27,099 bases of DNA from CAZUNB01 sp044227985 (GCA_044227985.1 JBGAVT010000017.1:1-27099); one strand, 5' to 3'; positions 7,734 to 16,059 are shown, numbered from the stretch's first letter. Notes: generated by a model not told the origin, from the sequence alone. Numbers and translations: made by a program.

Positions 7734-9506
7734 TCAAATCAATCCATCCTTTTGCTGTTTCCAGAGTTCGGCGAACTTTCCTTTTGCCAGCAAAAGCTGT
7801 TCTTTCGTGCCTTGCTCAACTATTTTTCCGTCGTCGATAACTATGATTCTGTCAACGTTATTCAAAGTAGACAGTCTATGAGCAATCGCTATCACCGTCT
7901 TATTTTGCCAAAGCTTTTCGAGCGCCTGCTGGATATCTGCCTCAGTTTTACTGTCGAGGCTAGATGTTGCTTCATCAAGAATTAATAGCTCAGAATCCTT
8001 AAGAAATGCCCTTGCGATAGCAATTCGTTGACGTTGACCGAGACTTAGCTTGATACCACGCTCACCTACCAAAGTGTTGTAGCCATCCTTCAAGTTCATG
8101 ATGAAATCATGCGCATGTGCATCCTTCGCTGCTTGGACAACTTCTTCTTCAGAAACTTTATCATGACTAGCATAGGCGATATTGTATCGAATACTTTGTT
8201 GAAAGAGCGAAGTATCTTGCGGGACGTAAGAGTTTAATAAAGAAAGCTCTTCTTTATTAATAGATTTACCGTCTACCATGACACCATCGTGATTAAAATC
8301 ATAGAATCCAAGTAAAAGCTTGACTAGTGTGGACTTACCGCCACCACTTTGACCAACAATTCCAATTTTTTCATTTTTATTGATTATAAGATTTAAATTC
8401 TTCAAAACATTTTCTTCAACCCGATCAGGGTAAGAAAATGACAAATTCTTAAGCTCTAAACTATGGCGAAATTCAGGTTTAATTTTATCTTTTGAGGTTT
8501 TCTTATGGTCATAGTAATCTTTCACTATATCCTTGTCACCGAACAAGTACTTATAATACTGTTTATACGTAGCAGAATTTCGACTAAACTCTCCGATATG
8601 GTGGACTAAACTCCAATACTCACCGGTAAAAGCAACCAGAACTGTCAAGGATGTGGCAAACTGAGTTGTGTTTATTTCTCCTGATTTTAATAAATAAAAA
8701 TTAGTTACTGCGATGGAAATCCACAGTAGCCATCGCATCATGAACGATGCTGCAACCCAAAAATTTATTACATCTTTATCTGCTCTGTAGCGGAATCCAA
8801 ACAGTCTGTTGACCATTGATTTATAATGATTCTGTTCCTTCTTATGAGCCTTGAACGATAGCACATTGGTAAAATTAGAAAATGAATCAAATGTGGCGCC
8901 ATCTGCTTCTGAATATTTGTCTGCAAATTGCGCACTTGATTTTTTCACCTTTTTTAACTGCATAATCAAAACAAATACTGCGGATATGACAAATATCGCA
9001 TAAAGCACAGAGTTCTGCCATACCAATGCAGCCATTGAAACGATGAATATCGTATAGTGGGTGAAAGTTGGCAAGAAACCGAAATGCAAATCACCATACA
9101 ATCTATCAAAATTTTCGTAAATCTTATTAACCGAAGCAGCAATTTTACTACTCGGTTTTGCTACGTAATCTTTATATTCGTAGTTCCAGGCATTTTGGAA
9201 ACATGCTTTTCTGTATTCATAAAAGGTTGGCACAATTTTCTTGATTATAACGTAATCAGCAGCATGCCAAAAAAACCAATGAGTTAGGTTGGCGGATACA
9301 AATAAAACTAGAAATAATCCTAACTTATCAAAATTCAATGGACTAGTTGCTAAAATTCCCAAAATTGCTCCAAGCAATAACGGCAAAAAGGAAGCTGCAG
9401 CTGATCCTATAAATGTCAGCGTCAAATCAAGCGCATATACGCCTTTATTGTTTTTTATTAAACTACCTGCAGCTCTGATGCTCGAAGGTGTATTTTTCTT
9501 ACTCAT
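7734..9506 (-). CDS. ABC exporter, fused transmembrane and ATPase domains
   Basis: A 590-residue half-transporter of the exporter type, expected to work as a homodimer or with another half. About six membrane helices lie between residues 25 and 305. The ATPase domain (about 350-590) shows Walker A GQSGGGKST (385-393), the Q-loop VPQDTSLF, the signature LSLGQ (487-491, with Leu for the usual second-half Gly of LSGGQ), Walker B LLILDE (507-512), the D-loop SSLDS and the H-loop AHRLST. It resembles MsbA/multidrug-type exporters, but the substrate (lipid, peptide or drug) cannot be told. It stands alone between an intergenic 7553-7733 with no recognisable feature and the rpsJ gene; a TATAAA with an overlapping inverted repeat precedes it. 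Confidence 0.9.
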   Translation of the reverse strand: MSKKNTPSSIRAAGSLIKNNKGVYALDLTLTFIGSAAASFLPLLLGAILGILATSPLNFDKLGLFLVLFVSANLTHWFFWHAADYVIIKKIVPTFYEYRKACFQNAWNYEYKDYVAKPSSKIAASVNKIYENFDRLYGDLHFGFLPTFTHYTIFIVSMAALVWQNSVLYAIFVISAVFVLIMQLKKVKKSSAQFADKYSEADGATFDSFSNFTNVLSFKAHKKEQNHYKSMVNRLFGFRYRADKDVINFWVAASFMMRWLLWISIAVTNFYLLKSGEINTTQFATSLTVLVAFTGEYWSLVHHIGEFSRNSATYKQYYKYLFGDKDIVKDYYDHKKTSKDKIKPEFRHSLELKNLSFSYPDRVEENVLKNLNLIINKNEKIGIVGQSGGGKSTLVKLLLGFYDFNHDGVMVDGKSINKEELSLLNSYVPQDTSLFQQSIRYNIAYASHDKVSEEEVVQAAKDAHAHDFIMNLKDGYNTLVGERGIKLSLGQRQRIAIARAFLKDSELLILDEATSSLDSKTEADIQQALEKLWQNKTVIAIAHRLSTLNNVDRIIVIDDGKIVEQGTKEQLLLAKGKFAELWKQQKDGLI

Positions 9507-9543
9507 ATATACTTTCTATCATTCTTTATTAAATTTTCGTGAT

Positions 9544-9569
9544 TTTATACACAAATAACAGATTTGTAT
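9544..9569 (-). promoter_or_regulatory. -10-like TATAAA with overlapping inverted repeat before the ABC exporter gene
   Basis: Minus-strand TATAAA at 9544-9549 overlaps an imperfect inverted repeat at 9547-9569 (ATACAAAT, 5-nt loop, ATTTGT-G-TAT). No good -35 is visible. The repeat could be an operator, or the end of the rpsJ transcript; it has no long T-tract. Confidence 0.3.
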
Positions 9570-9613
9570 CCGCTAAAGACGAGTGAGAAAGTAATTATCA
9601 GTAAAAAAGATTA

Positions 9614-9931
9614 CTACATTTTGATTTCAGCGTCGCAACCAGCTGGAAGACTAAGGTTCATTAGTGAATCAATAGTTTTAGGGGTTGGGTTGCTGATATC
9701 GATTAAACGCTTGTGTACGCGCATCTCAAAGGCTTCTCCGCCTTTTTTGTAGACATGAGGGCTTTTGATAACTGAAAAGCTTGTCATGCGAGTCGGCAAC
9801 GGGATTGGGCCTGACACCGTTGCGCCATTTCGTAGTGCTGTCTCGATGATCTTCTTTGCACTTTGATCAATCACTTTGTGATCATATGCCTTTAGACGAA
9901 TCCGAATTCGTTGTTTTTGTTCATTTGCCAT
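9614..9931 (-). CDS. rpsJ: 30S ribosomal protein S10
   Basis: S10 is part of the 30S head and, in many bacteria, also the NusE antitermination partner of NusB. The 105-residue protein is close to the usual 103, with IRIRLKAYDHKVIDQS, GPIPLPTR, KSPHVYKKGGEAFEMR, HKRLIDI and a normal C-terminus. The loop KSPHVYKKGGE differs from the common SPHVDKKSRE. The start at 9931 (MANEQKQ) follows AAGGAG by 9 nt; a frame extending to 9964 is not needed. It stands apart from the tuf cluster and from other S10-operon genes, with its own promoter at 10044-10072. The leader of about 105 nt includes a small stem (GTGAG/CTCAC, 9949-9964) just before the ribosome binding site. Confidence 0.96.
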   Translation of the reverse strand: MANEQKQRIRIRLKAYDHKVIDQSAKKIIETALRNGATVSGPIPLPTRMTSFSVIKSPHVYKKGGEAFEMRVHKRLIDISNPTPKTIDSLMNLSLPAGCDAEIKM

Positions 9932-10043
9932 GGTTGGCTTCTCCTTCCGTGAGCACAATCTCACTGTGGTGTTGTAACCTCCGAGTAGCAGCGTGGTTTG
10001 CCCTAAACTGAGTTCTCAACACAATTAATTTGTATGGTTAATA

Positions 10044-10072
10044 ACTATACATATAATGCTTACCTTAGTCAA
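10044..10072 (-). promoter_or_regulatory. rpsJ promoter (TTGACT-17-TATAGT)
   Basis: On the minus strand, TTGACT (10067-10072) is followed after 17 nt by TATAGT (10044-10049). Spacing and matches fit a housekeeping sigma promoter. The -35 begins beside the end of the upstream membrane-protein gene, so rpsJ can be expressed separately. Confidence 0.7.
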
Positions 10073-10077
10073 GTGAC

Positions 10078-10692
10078 TTAACTTTTTGCGTCATCATGTA
10101 CCAACTCGTTCATTTTTAATTTTCTAAAGATAATTGTAGCAATCCAAACATGGTAGATAGCAAGCATCAACAACTCAGCTATAAAATTTATGTAATTATA
10201 TTTTCCCGCCCACATTCCTATAAAAAACATTGTAGATATTCCGAGAGTTAAAGTTATTTTACTTATAATAGATATCATTCGATCATCGTGCTTTGATGTC
10301 TGGTAGATTGTGAACAAAGTCAAAACACTTGAAATAATAACTAATAATGAGTGTGTACCATAAAATTTTTCTCCAGGAATATAGGTAACGAACGCCATAG
10401 CGATGAAAGCAATCATTGATAGAGCTATGAGTGTTGATGCTCTATCCCAGTATTCATCGACCAAACGCGAGAAACCAAGGAAACACATGGCAATTATAAC
10501 TACAACAAACTTGGCGAGAATGTTGATTTGACTATAATCTGAAAAAACATAGCTAAGCGGCAAATTAATATCAAAATCCGATTGAAATGCAATCACCAAA
10601 ACACCTACACATTCAAGAGTAATAACAGAAATTCCGAAAAACCCAGCTAATTTTAATGAAATATTTCTTTTCAAGAAATTATAAATACTCAT
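10078..10692 (-). CDS. Polytopic membrane protein, unknown function
   Basis: A 204-residue protein with about six hydrophobic segments (roughly residues 14-36, 60-75, 84-106, 115-130, 140-161, 166-188) and short loops; the C-terminus is charged. I see no catalytic motif; small DUF998-like membrane families look broadly similar, but I cannot assign it. The ATG at 10692 follows AGGA by 6 nt. A TATAAT (10739-10744) upstream may be its -10. It lies downstream of the decayed region that follows tuf and is separated from rpsJ by the rpsJ promoter. Confidence 0.7.
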   Translation of the reverse strand: MSIYNFLKRNISLKLAGFFGISVITLECVGVLVIAFQSDFDINLPLSYVFSDYSQINILAKFVVVIIAMCFLGFSRLVDEYWDRASTLIALSMIAFIAMAFVTYIPGEKFYGTHSLLVIISSVLTLFTIYQTSKHDDRMISIISKITLTLGISTMFFIGMWAGKYNYINFIAELLMLAIYHVWIATIIFRKLKMNELVHDDAKS

Positions 10693-10738
10693 GCACTATC
10701 CTCGGCTTACAATGGAATTGGATTAATATATTAGCCTA

Positions 10739-10744
10739 ATTATA
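10739..10744 (-). promoter_or_regulatory. Candidate -10 for the membrane protein gene
   Basis: TATAAT on the minus strand, 46 nt before the ATG at 10692. No clear -35 at 16-18 nt. The surrounding DNA is AT-rich, so chance is possible. Confidence 0.35.
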
Positions 10745-10790
10745 AACTACTTAGTTGTTATTTGTAGAATTATCAAAAAAAATATAGAAA

Positions 10791-10824
10791 TATTGAAACG
10801 GAGTTTTAAGTCCCCGTTTCAATA
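10791..10824 (-). terminator. Candidate rho-independent terminator
   Basis: Perfect 11-bp inverted repeat (TATTGAAACGG / CCGTTTCAATA) with a 12-nt loop. Read on the minus strand it is followed by a U-rich run (TTTCTATATTTTTTTT, 10775-10790). It would end transcripts from the decayed genes at 10840-11388 before the membrane protein gene. The T-run is interrupted, so strength is uncertain. Confidence 0.5.
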
Positions 10825-10839
10825 AAAGATATGAGAAAA

Positions 10840-10952
10840 TTATTTACTAATCTTGGTGGTCGCACCAGCACCAAAGGGTTCATCCTCTTTGTCTTGGTTG
10901 TAATGTTTGCTCGAGCGACACTGAGTACATTGTGCATTAATTTTTTGTGCTA
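10840..10952 (-). pseudogene. Remnant small ORF with an EF-Tu-like C-terminal tail
   Basis: Read on the minus strand, a frame ending at TAA (10840-10842) gives INAQCTQCRSSKHYNQDK and then FGAGATTKISK. The last 11 residues resemble the end of EF-Tu in this window (VGAGVVTKITK), and the DNA matches at about 31 of 36 bases. The upstream part, with a CxxC pair, is unlike EF-Tu and faintly resembles the start of ribosomal L33. The frame has no start codon; an ATG just upstream (minus, about 10952) is out of frame by one base in a run of six A. This looks like a decayed gene or a recombination scar from tuf. There is no Shine-Dalgarno site. Confidence 0.45.
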
Positions 10953-10974
10953 AACATAAAAAATAAAAAAAAGC

Positions 10975-11388
10975 TTATGAACGGATTTGATGCCAATTTT
11001 CGACCACGGTTGGGGGTCGGCCTGAATTTAAGCGTCCCGATCCAATATCGTCATTACGATCACCTGTAAAACTGTCGTCTAAGACTGTCTCGGAATTCAT
11101 CATTCGGATTGCATTCCCATCAGGCGCTCCCAAGCCAACAACTTCCTGAATATTTGAGTCGAAAGCTACTTGATTTGCAAACCTCATTTCGGCCAAATGG
11201 GATAATTCTTCTCTCACCTTATCAGTCATTAAACTTGCGAGGGCTGCAAAATCGCCATCAGAAACCTGCTAGCCTTGCTCCTCAGTTGATAATACATACT
11301 GACGTAATTCGATATAAGAAACCGTATCATCACTAAGCCAGTTAGGGGAAGCTTCAAAATCTACTGGTTGTTGTTGCTTTTGGTTGAT
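10975..11388 (-). pseudogene. Unknown ORF interrupted by an in-frame TAG
   Basis: The intact part, from ATG 11229 to TAA 10975, is 84 residues of unrecognised sequence (MTDKVREELSHLAEMRF...). The same frame stays open upstream to 11388 except for one TAG (11269-11271). The upstream segment reads like protein (VDFEASPNWLSDDTVSYIEL), as does the piece between TAG and ATG (DGDFAALASL). No ATG, GTG or TTG begins the upstream segment; the first codon after a TAA is ATC. There is no Shine-Dalgarno site for ATG 11229. A good promoter lies immediately upstream (11391-11419). The best reading is a gene of about 135 residues that has lost its start and gained a stop; readthrough or an untypical start is less likely. 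Confidence 0.45.
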
Positions 11389-11390
11389 TT

Positions 11391-11419
11391 ATAGTAACAC
11401 TACTTCGAAGTATTGTCAA
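11391..11419 (-). promoter_or_regulatory. Promoter (TTGACA-17-TACTAT) with a palindrome in the spacer
   Basis: TTGACA at 11414-11419 and TACTAT at 11391-11396 on the minus strand, 17 nt apart. The spacer contains the perfect 12-bp palindrome TACTTCGAAGTA (11401-11412), an ideal operator position. It drives the interrupted ORF downstream of the tuf terminator. Confidence 0.55.
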
Positions 11420-11502
11420 TATTTTAATTAATGGCAGTCTCAAGAAAACTGAATTAAGTATTAAAATCACTATACTTTTCGTCGACACACTATTAGAAAA
11501 AC

Positions 11503-11536
11503 AAAAAACCGAGGGGTTTTATACCCTCGGTTTTTT
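11503..11536 (-). terminator. tuf rho-independent terminator
   Basis: A 13-bp perfect stem (AAAAAACCGAGGG / CCCTCGGTTTTTT) with an 8-nt loop, followed on the minus strand by a T-tract. It lies 19 nt after the tuf stop codon and closes the rpoB-to-tuf cluster. Confidence 0.92.
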
Positions 11537-11554
11537 AAGTTTAGTGGGGAAAGA

Positions 11555-12742
11555 TTATTTAGTAATCTTTGTGACCACACCAGCACCAACGGTTCGTCCA
11601 CCTTCACGGATAGCGAATCGAAGACCTTGATCCATGGCGATTGGCTGGATGAGCTTCACTTTGAAAGTGATAGTATCACCAGGCATAACCATTTCAACAT
11701 CAGCTGGAAGTTCAACTTCACCAGTTACGTCCGTAGTACGGAAGTAAAACTGTGGCTTGTAACCCTTAAAGAATGGAGTGTGACGTCCACCTTCTTCTTT
11801 AGTAAGGATGTAGACCTCAGAATCGAACTCAGTGTGTGGAGTAACTGATCCTGGCTTAGCCAAAACCTGACCGCGTTCGATGTCATCTCGCTCAATACCG
11901 CGTAGAAGAATACCAACGTTGTCGCCTGCTTGACCACTGTCGAGCTGCTTCTTAAACATTTCAACACCTGTAACAGTTGTTTTTCGTGCTTTTTCAACAA
12001 GACCAACAATTTCGATTTCTTCACCAACTTTGACAGTACCTTGCTCGATACGTCCGGTTGCGACTGTACCACGACCCTTGATTGAGAATACGTCTTCAAT
12101 CGGCATGATGAAATCTTTGTCAAGATCACGTGTTGGTTCAGGAATGAATGTATCAACAGCTTCGACGAGTTCCATGACGTGATCCATTTCTTTCTCATCG
12201 CCTTCAAGGGCTTTGAGGGCTGAACCTTTGATGATTGGTGTGTTGTCACCGTCATAGTCGTACTTAGTAAGAAGATCACGAACTTCCATTTCAACTAGTT
12301 CAACTAGTTCAGGGTCAGCCATGTCCATCTTGTTAAGGAATACAACAAGCTTTGGTACTCCAACTTGTCGAGCAAGAACAACGTGCTCACGAGTCTGAGG
12401 CATAGGGCCATCAGCAGCTGAAACAACGAGAATTGCACCATCAACCTGTGCAGCGCCGGTAATCATGTTCTTAACATAATCAGCGTGTCCTGGCATGTCG
12501 ACGTGAGCATAGTGACGAATCTTACTTTCATACTCTTGGTGAGAAGTAGCAATCGTGATTCCACGAGCTTTTTCCTCTGGAGCATTGTCGATCTGATCGT
12601 ATGCAACTTTAACATTGATATCGCTTGGAAGCCGTGCGGCTAGTGTTGCTGTGATTGCAGCTGTCAAAGTAGTCTTACCATGGTCAACGTGACCCATTGT
12701 ACCTACGTTTACATGTGGTTTACTTCTATCAAAATCTGTCAT
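11555..12742 (-). CDS. tuf: Elongation factor Tu
   Basis: EF-Tu carries aminoacyl-tRNA to the ribosome as a GTP complex. The 395-residue protein has G1 GHVDHGKT, the switch I segment EEKARGITI, G3 DMPGH (usually DCPGH; the Cys is Met here, the GTPase His is kept), G4 NKMD and G5 SAL. Domain II (GRGTVATGRIEQG) and domain III (GGRHTPFFKGYKPQFYFRTTDVTG) are complete, and it ends VGAGVVTKITK. The start follows AAGGAG by 6 nt. It is the last gene of the cluster. A 105-nt gap (12743-12847) separates it from the upstream gene and may hold an internal promoter; a TATACT is present there but no clear -35. A partial copy of its 3' end may lie at 10840-10880. Confidence 0.98.
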   Translation of the reverse strand: MTDFDRSKPHVNVGTMGHVDHGKTTLTAAITATLAARLPSDINVKVAYDQIDNAPEEKARGITIATSHQEYESKIRHYAHVDMPGHADYVKNMITGAAQVDGAILVVSAADGPMPQTREHVVLARQVGVPKLVVFLNKMDMADPELVELVEMEVRDLLTKYDYDGDNTPIIKGSALKALEGDEKEMDHVMELVEAVDTFIPEPTRDLDKDFIMPIEDVFSIKGRGTVATGRIEQGTVKVGEEIEIVGLVEKARKTTVTGVEMFKKQLDSGQAGDNVGILLRGIERDDIERGQVLAKPGSVTPHTEFDSEVYILTKEEGGRHTPFFKGYKPQFYFRTTDVTGEVELPADVEMVMPGDTITFKVKLIQPIAMDQGLRFAIREGGRTVGAGVVTKITK

Positions 12743-12847
12743 AAATTCTCCTTTACCCTTTGTCTATTATTTATATCGCCGAGTATACCCAGCGGTTTGG
12801 GTTGCTATCCATTGTAAACTATTTGCATATCTCTGTAAATAGAATTA

Positions 12848-13114
12848 TTAGTTTAAATTTTCAGGGTCAATAAAATCATTCCCAAGTTCTTCTTCTACAA
12901 AAGTGTCATACATTCCTGGTGGTGCTTCTCGTAAATAACCTTCTTCGTCCATCCGTTTATTTACCGCGTAACTAGCAATAGTTATGCGTATAAATTCACC
13001 GATAGGAACCCCTTCTTCTTTAGCCATTTCATCAAGCCTTTGAGCGACTCTTTCACTAACAGTTACTTTAAGAACTCTGTTTGATTCATTCTCTGGCGAA
13101 GGGGGGGGTGACAT
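12848..13114 (-). CDS. Ribbon-helix-helix-like small protein with a C8 tract after the start
   Basis: An 88-residue protein. Residues about 13-55 (RVLKVTVSERVAQRLDEMAK...IGEFIRITIASYAV) look like a CopG/Arc-type ribbon-helix-helix: one basic strand and two helices. The C-terminal 30 residues are acidic. Such proteins bind DNA as dimers, but this fold also occurs in proteins with other roles. The second to fifth codons contain eight C in a row (13101-13108), a possible slippage site. The gene starts 15 nt after the fusA stop with no good ribosome binding site, so it probably depends on translation of fusA. Its place between fusA and tuf is unusual for the str operon. Confidence 0.65.
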   Translation of the reverse strand: MSPPPSPENESNRVLKVTVSERVAQRLDEMAKEEGVPIGEFIRITIASYAVNKRMDEEGYLREAPPGMYDTFVEEELGNDFIDPENLN

Positions 13115-13129
13115 CCATAATAATTCTGC

Positions 13130-15223
13130 CTATTTGGTTTTGTTAGCGATGACTTCTTCGACGACGTTTCGTGGAACTTCACCAAAGTGATCGAGTTCCA
13201 TTGTTGAGCTTGCGCGGCCCTGCGTCATCGAACGGAGATCATTCGTGTAGCCAAACATTTCAGCTAGTGGTACAAATCCGTGGACGACTTTGATTCCACC
13301 GATTCTATCTTCCATCTCATCAATTCGACCACGTCGTGAGTTTACATCACCCATGACATCACCCATGAAATCTTCAGGAGTAGTGACTTCAATTTTCATG
13401 ATTGGCTCGAGTAATATTGGATTCGCCATCTTAACAGCTTTTTGTAAGCCCATTGAACCAGCAATTTTAAAGGCCATTTCATTAGAGTCAACATCATGGA
13501 ACGAGCCGTCGTGGAGCGTGACTTTAACATCTACGACTGGATAACCAGCTAAAACACCGTTTTCCATTGCTTCGACGATACCGTTTTCAACTGGTTTGAT
13601 ATATTCCTTTGGAATCGAGCCGCCGGTGATTTTATTAACAAATTCGAAGCCTACACCAGCTTCTTGTGGCTCAATGTTGATAACAACATGACCGTATTGT
13701 CCACGACCACCAGACTGACGAATGAACTTAGCTTCGACGTCTTTAACTTCTTTTTTAATAGTTTCACGATATGCAACCTGAGGGGCGCCGATATTTGCTT
13801 CGACTTTAAACTCTCGTTTCATTCGATCAACGATGATTTCGAGATGTAGCTCACCCATACCAGAAATAATGGTCTGGCCAGTCTCGTGATCAACGCGAAC
13901 TCGGAAAGTTGGATCTTCTTCAGCTAAACGCTGCAAGGCAGTTGACATCTTTTCTTGGTCGGCTTTTGTCTTAGGTTCAATCGCAATCGAAACAGGTGGA
14001 TCTGGAAATTCGATAGACTCTAAGAGAATTGGGTGTGCCGGATCAGACAATGTGTTACCTGTTGTCGTGTTTTTAAGTCCAACAGCGGCAGCAATGTCAC
14101 CAGCTTGGACTTCTTTTACTTCTTCACGATCATTAGCGTGCATACGCAGTATTCGTCCAACACGTTCTTTGTCGCCAGTCGCAACGTTTAGGATGTAGCT
14201 ACCACTGGTCAACGTACCAGAATAGACACGGAAGAAAGCTAGTTTACCAACAAAAGGATCAGTAGCAATTTTAAAAGCTAGGGCTGCGAAAGGTCCGTCT
14301 GCATCTGGTTCACGAGTCATCTCTTCATCTGTCTTCGGATTTCGGCCTTTTGCTGGTGGTACGTCTAGTGGGCTTGGAAGATATGCGTTAATCGCATCAA
14401 GAAGCATTTGGACTCCTTTGTTCTTCAATGAAGAGCCACACAGGATTGGGTGGATAGCACTACTGATAACGCCTTTTCGAAGGGCTGCTTTAAGCTCAGG
14501 GATACTAATATCTTCGCCTTCAAGGAACTTCATCGTTAGTTCATCATCAAGTTCAGCAATCTTCTCGACCATTTTTGAGCGCCACTCGGCGACAAGTTCT
14601 TTCATGTCTTCCGGTACATTAGTTGTGCTGAATTGTAGGCCATTCTCATCTTTGTCGTAGACATAAGCTTTTTCTTCAAGTAGATCAACGATGCCTGTAA
14701 GGTTACTTTCAGCACCGATTGGTACCTGCATAGCCACCCATTTTGTCGTTAAACGGTTGTTGATAGATTCTAGATCAGCAAAGAAATCAGCACCAGTACG
14801 GTCAAGTTTGTTGACAAAACAGATACGTGGAACATGATACTTATCAGCTTGTCGCCAAACAGTTTCAGTCTGGGATTCAACACCGGCAACACCATCAAAT
14901 ACAGTCACACCACCGTCAAGCACGCGCAAAGATCGCTCAACTTCTACTGTGAAGTCGACGTGTCCTGGAGTGTCGATTAGGTTGATACGGTGACCATCCC
15001 AAAAACAAGTTGTAGCCGCAGAGGTAATAGTAATACCTCGCTCCTGCTCTTGCTCCATCCAGTCCATAGTCGCTCCACCATCATGAACTTCGCCGATTTT
15101 ATGAGTGATACCCGTATAGAGCAAAATCCGCTCTGAAGTAGTTGTCTTACCCGCATCAATGTGGGCAATGATGCCAATATTTCGAGTTTTATCTAGTGGT
15201 AATTTCTTTGTTGCGTCTGCCAT
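13130..15223 (-). CDS. fusA: Elongation factor G
   Basis: EF-G drives translocation of tRNAs and mRNA on the ribosome. The 697-residue protein has the normal five-domain layout. G1 is AHIDAGKTT, switch I EQERGITITSAA, G3 DTPGHVDF, G4 NKLD, with G5 in the CGSSLKNKG region. Domain II begins near KIATDPFVGKLAFFRVYSG. Domain III has SGMGELHLEI. Domain IV has SGGRGQYGHV and the tip loop HDGSFHDVDSNEMAF, and domain V ends with RGRIDEMEDR...SMTQGRASSTMELDHF. AAAGGA precedes the ATG by 8 nt. It lies 16 nt after the 99-residue unknown gene and 15 nt before the RHH-like gene. Confidence 0.98.
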   Translation of the reverse strand: MADATKKLPLDKTRNIGIIAHIDAGKTTTSERILLYTGITHKIGEVHDGGATMDWMEQEQERGITITSAATTCFWDGHRINLIDTPGHVDFTVEVERSLRVLDGGVTVFDGVAGVESQTETVWRQADKYHVPRICFVNKLDRTGADFFADLESINNRLTTKWVAMQVPIGAESNLTGIVDLLEEKAYVYDKDENGLQFSTTNVPEDMKELVAEWRSKMVEKIAELDDELTMKFLEGEDISIPELKAALRKGVISSAIHPILCGSSLKNKGVQMLLDAINAYLPSPLDVPPAKGRNPKTDEEMTREPDADGPFAALAFKIATDPFVGKLAFFRVYSGTLTSGSYILNVATGDKERVGRILRMHANDREEVKEVQAGDIAAAVGLKNTTTGNTLSDPAHPILLESIEFPDPPVSIAIEPKTKADQEKMSTALQRLAEEDPTFRVRVDHETGQTIISGMGELHLEIIVDRMKREFKVEANIGAPQVAYRETIKKEVKDVEAKFIRQSGGRGQYGHVVINIEPQEAGVGFEFVNKITGGSIPKEYIKPVENGIVEAMENGVLAGYPVVDVKVTLHDGSFHDVDSNEMAFKIAGSMGLQKAVKMANPILLEPIMKIEVTTPEDFMGDVMGDVNSRRGRIDEMEDRIGGIKVVHGFVPLAEMFGYTNDLRSMTQGRASSTMELDHFGEVPRNVVEEVIANKTK

Positions 15224-15239
15224 TATGTATTCCTTTAAA

Positions 15240-15539
15240 TTATTTTTTCTCTACTAGTACGACTTTTCCGTCTTTATTCGTGGTGACTAAAAGCTTTGCA
15301 GTATCAGAATCTGCTCGTACAGATTCCCTCAATAAATGCATTTTATATTCGCCATCATCTGTGACCAATGATTCAGCCTCTCCATCAGCCCTTTCAGTGA
15401 GTGCACCAATAGTTGAAACGGTCAGTGTATGCCCTAGAGCTTCCGGAAAAGAAGTAAGGCCATCTTGAACCAAACCGTCAATAATACTTAAGGCCAGGTA
15501 AGAATTTCTTTCATCTGGTGGAGGGCTTAAACTTTCCAT
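15240..15539 (-). CDS. Hypothetical protein (99 aa) between rpsG and fusA
   Basis: I do not recognise this protein. It is 99 residues, acidic in the middle, with no Cys and no membrane segment. A helix-like N-terminal half (SYLALSIIDGLVQDGL) is followed by a strand-rich C-terminal half (AKLLVTTNKDGKVVLVEKK). AGGA lies about 9 nt before the ATG. It begins 9 nt after the rpsG stop and ends 16 nt before fusA, so it is certainly co-transcribed with the translation genes. rpsG and fusA are neighbours in most bacteria, so this is an insertion into the str operon. Confidence 0.65.
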   Translation of the reverse strand: MESLSPPPDERNSYLALSIIDGLVQDGLTSFPEALGHTLTVSTIGALTERADGEAESLVTDDGEYKMHLLRESVRADSDTAKLLVTTNKDGKVVLVEKK

Positions 15540-15548
15540 GCAAAAATC

Positions 15549-16037
15549 CTAGAACTTTGCAAAATGGGCGAAAGCACGGTTGGCTTCAGCCATTTTGTGC
15601 ACATCTTCGCGTTTCTTAACTGCGTTTCCGGTCTGGTTGAAGGCATCGACAATTTCAGCAGCCATAGCTTCAGCGCTTGATTTGCCCATTCCACCACGTC
15701 GACCACGGACAGCTTCAATGAACCACATAAGGGTTTTATGAGTTTGTCGGTCGCCTTTGATTTCGTATGGAACTTGGTAGTTTGCGCCACCAATTCGTCG
15801 AGATTTAACCTCGAGGTTTGGTTTTACATTTCCAAGTGCTTCTTCGAGCATCTTTAGAGCATCATCATGCTTCAACTTCTTGGCAGCGATCTCCATGGCC
15901 TCATAGACGATCTTTTCAGCAGTTTGTTTCTTACCAGCAAGCATAGTCTTGTTGATCAGCTTGTGAACAAGTACTGACTCATACTTTCGGTCTGGTGCGA
16001 TATCGCGCCGTAATGATTTAGTTACTTTTCGTGGCAT
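15549..16037 (-). CDS. rpsG: 30S ribosomal protein S7
   Basis: S7 nucleates assembly of the 30S head and lines the E site. The 162-residue protein begins MPRKVTKSLRRDIAPDRKY, followed by VHKLINKTMLAGKK, LGNVKPNLEVKSRRIGGANYQVP, a beta-hairpin arm contacting mRNA/tRNA, and a C-terminal helix with REDVHKMAEANRAFAHF. AGGAG lies 5 nt before the ATG. A hairpin in the rpsL-rpsG gap may take part in regulation, as S7 does on str mRNA in Escherichia coli. Confidence 0.97.
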   Translation of the reverse strand: MPRKVTKSLRRDIAPDRKYESVLVHKLINKTMLAGKKQTAEKIVYEAMEIAAKKLKHDDALKMLEEALGNVKPNLEVKSRRIGGANYQVPYEIKGDRQTHKTLMWFIEAVRGRRGGMGKSSAEAMAAEIVDAFNQTGNAVKKREDVHKMAEANRAFAHFAKF

Positions 16038-16059
16038 TATTACTCCTAGTCTTGCTCAG

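Noticed and set aside
9932..9964. N-terminal extension of S10
   Set aside because: S10 normally begins about 4-5 residues before the conserved IRIRL, and the ribosome binding site precedes the inner ATG at 9931.
11725..12294. A 189-residue open frame on the same strand as tuf
   Set aside because: It lies wholly inside tuf in another frame; its sequence has no domain character and tuf is unmistakable.
15549..15793. 88-residue frame over rpsG
   Set aside because: Another frame of the S7 gene.
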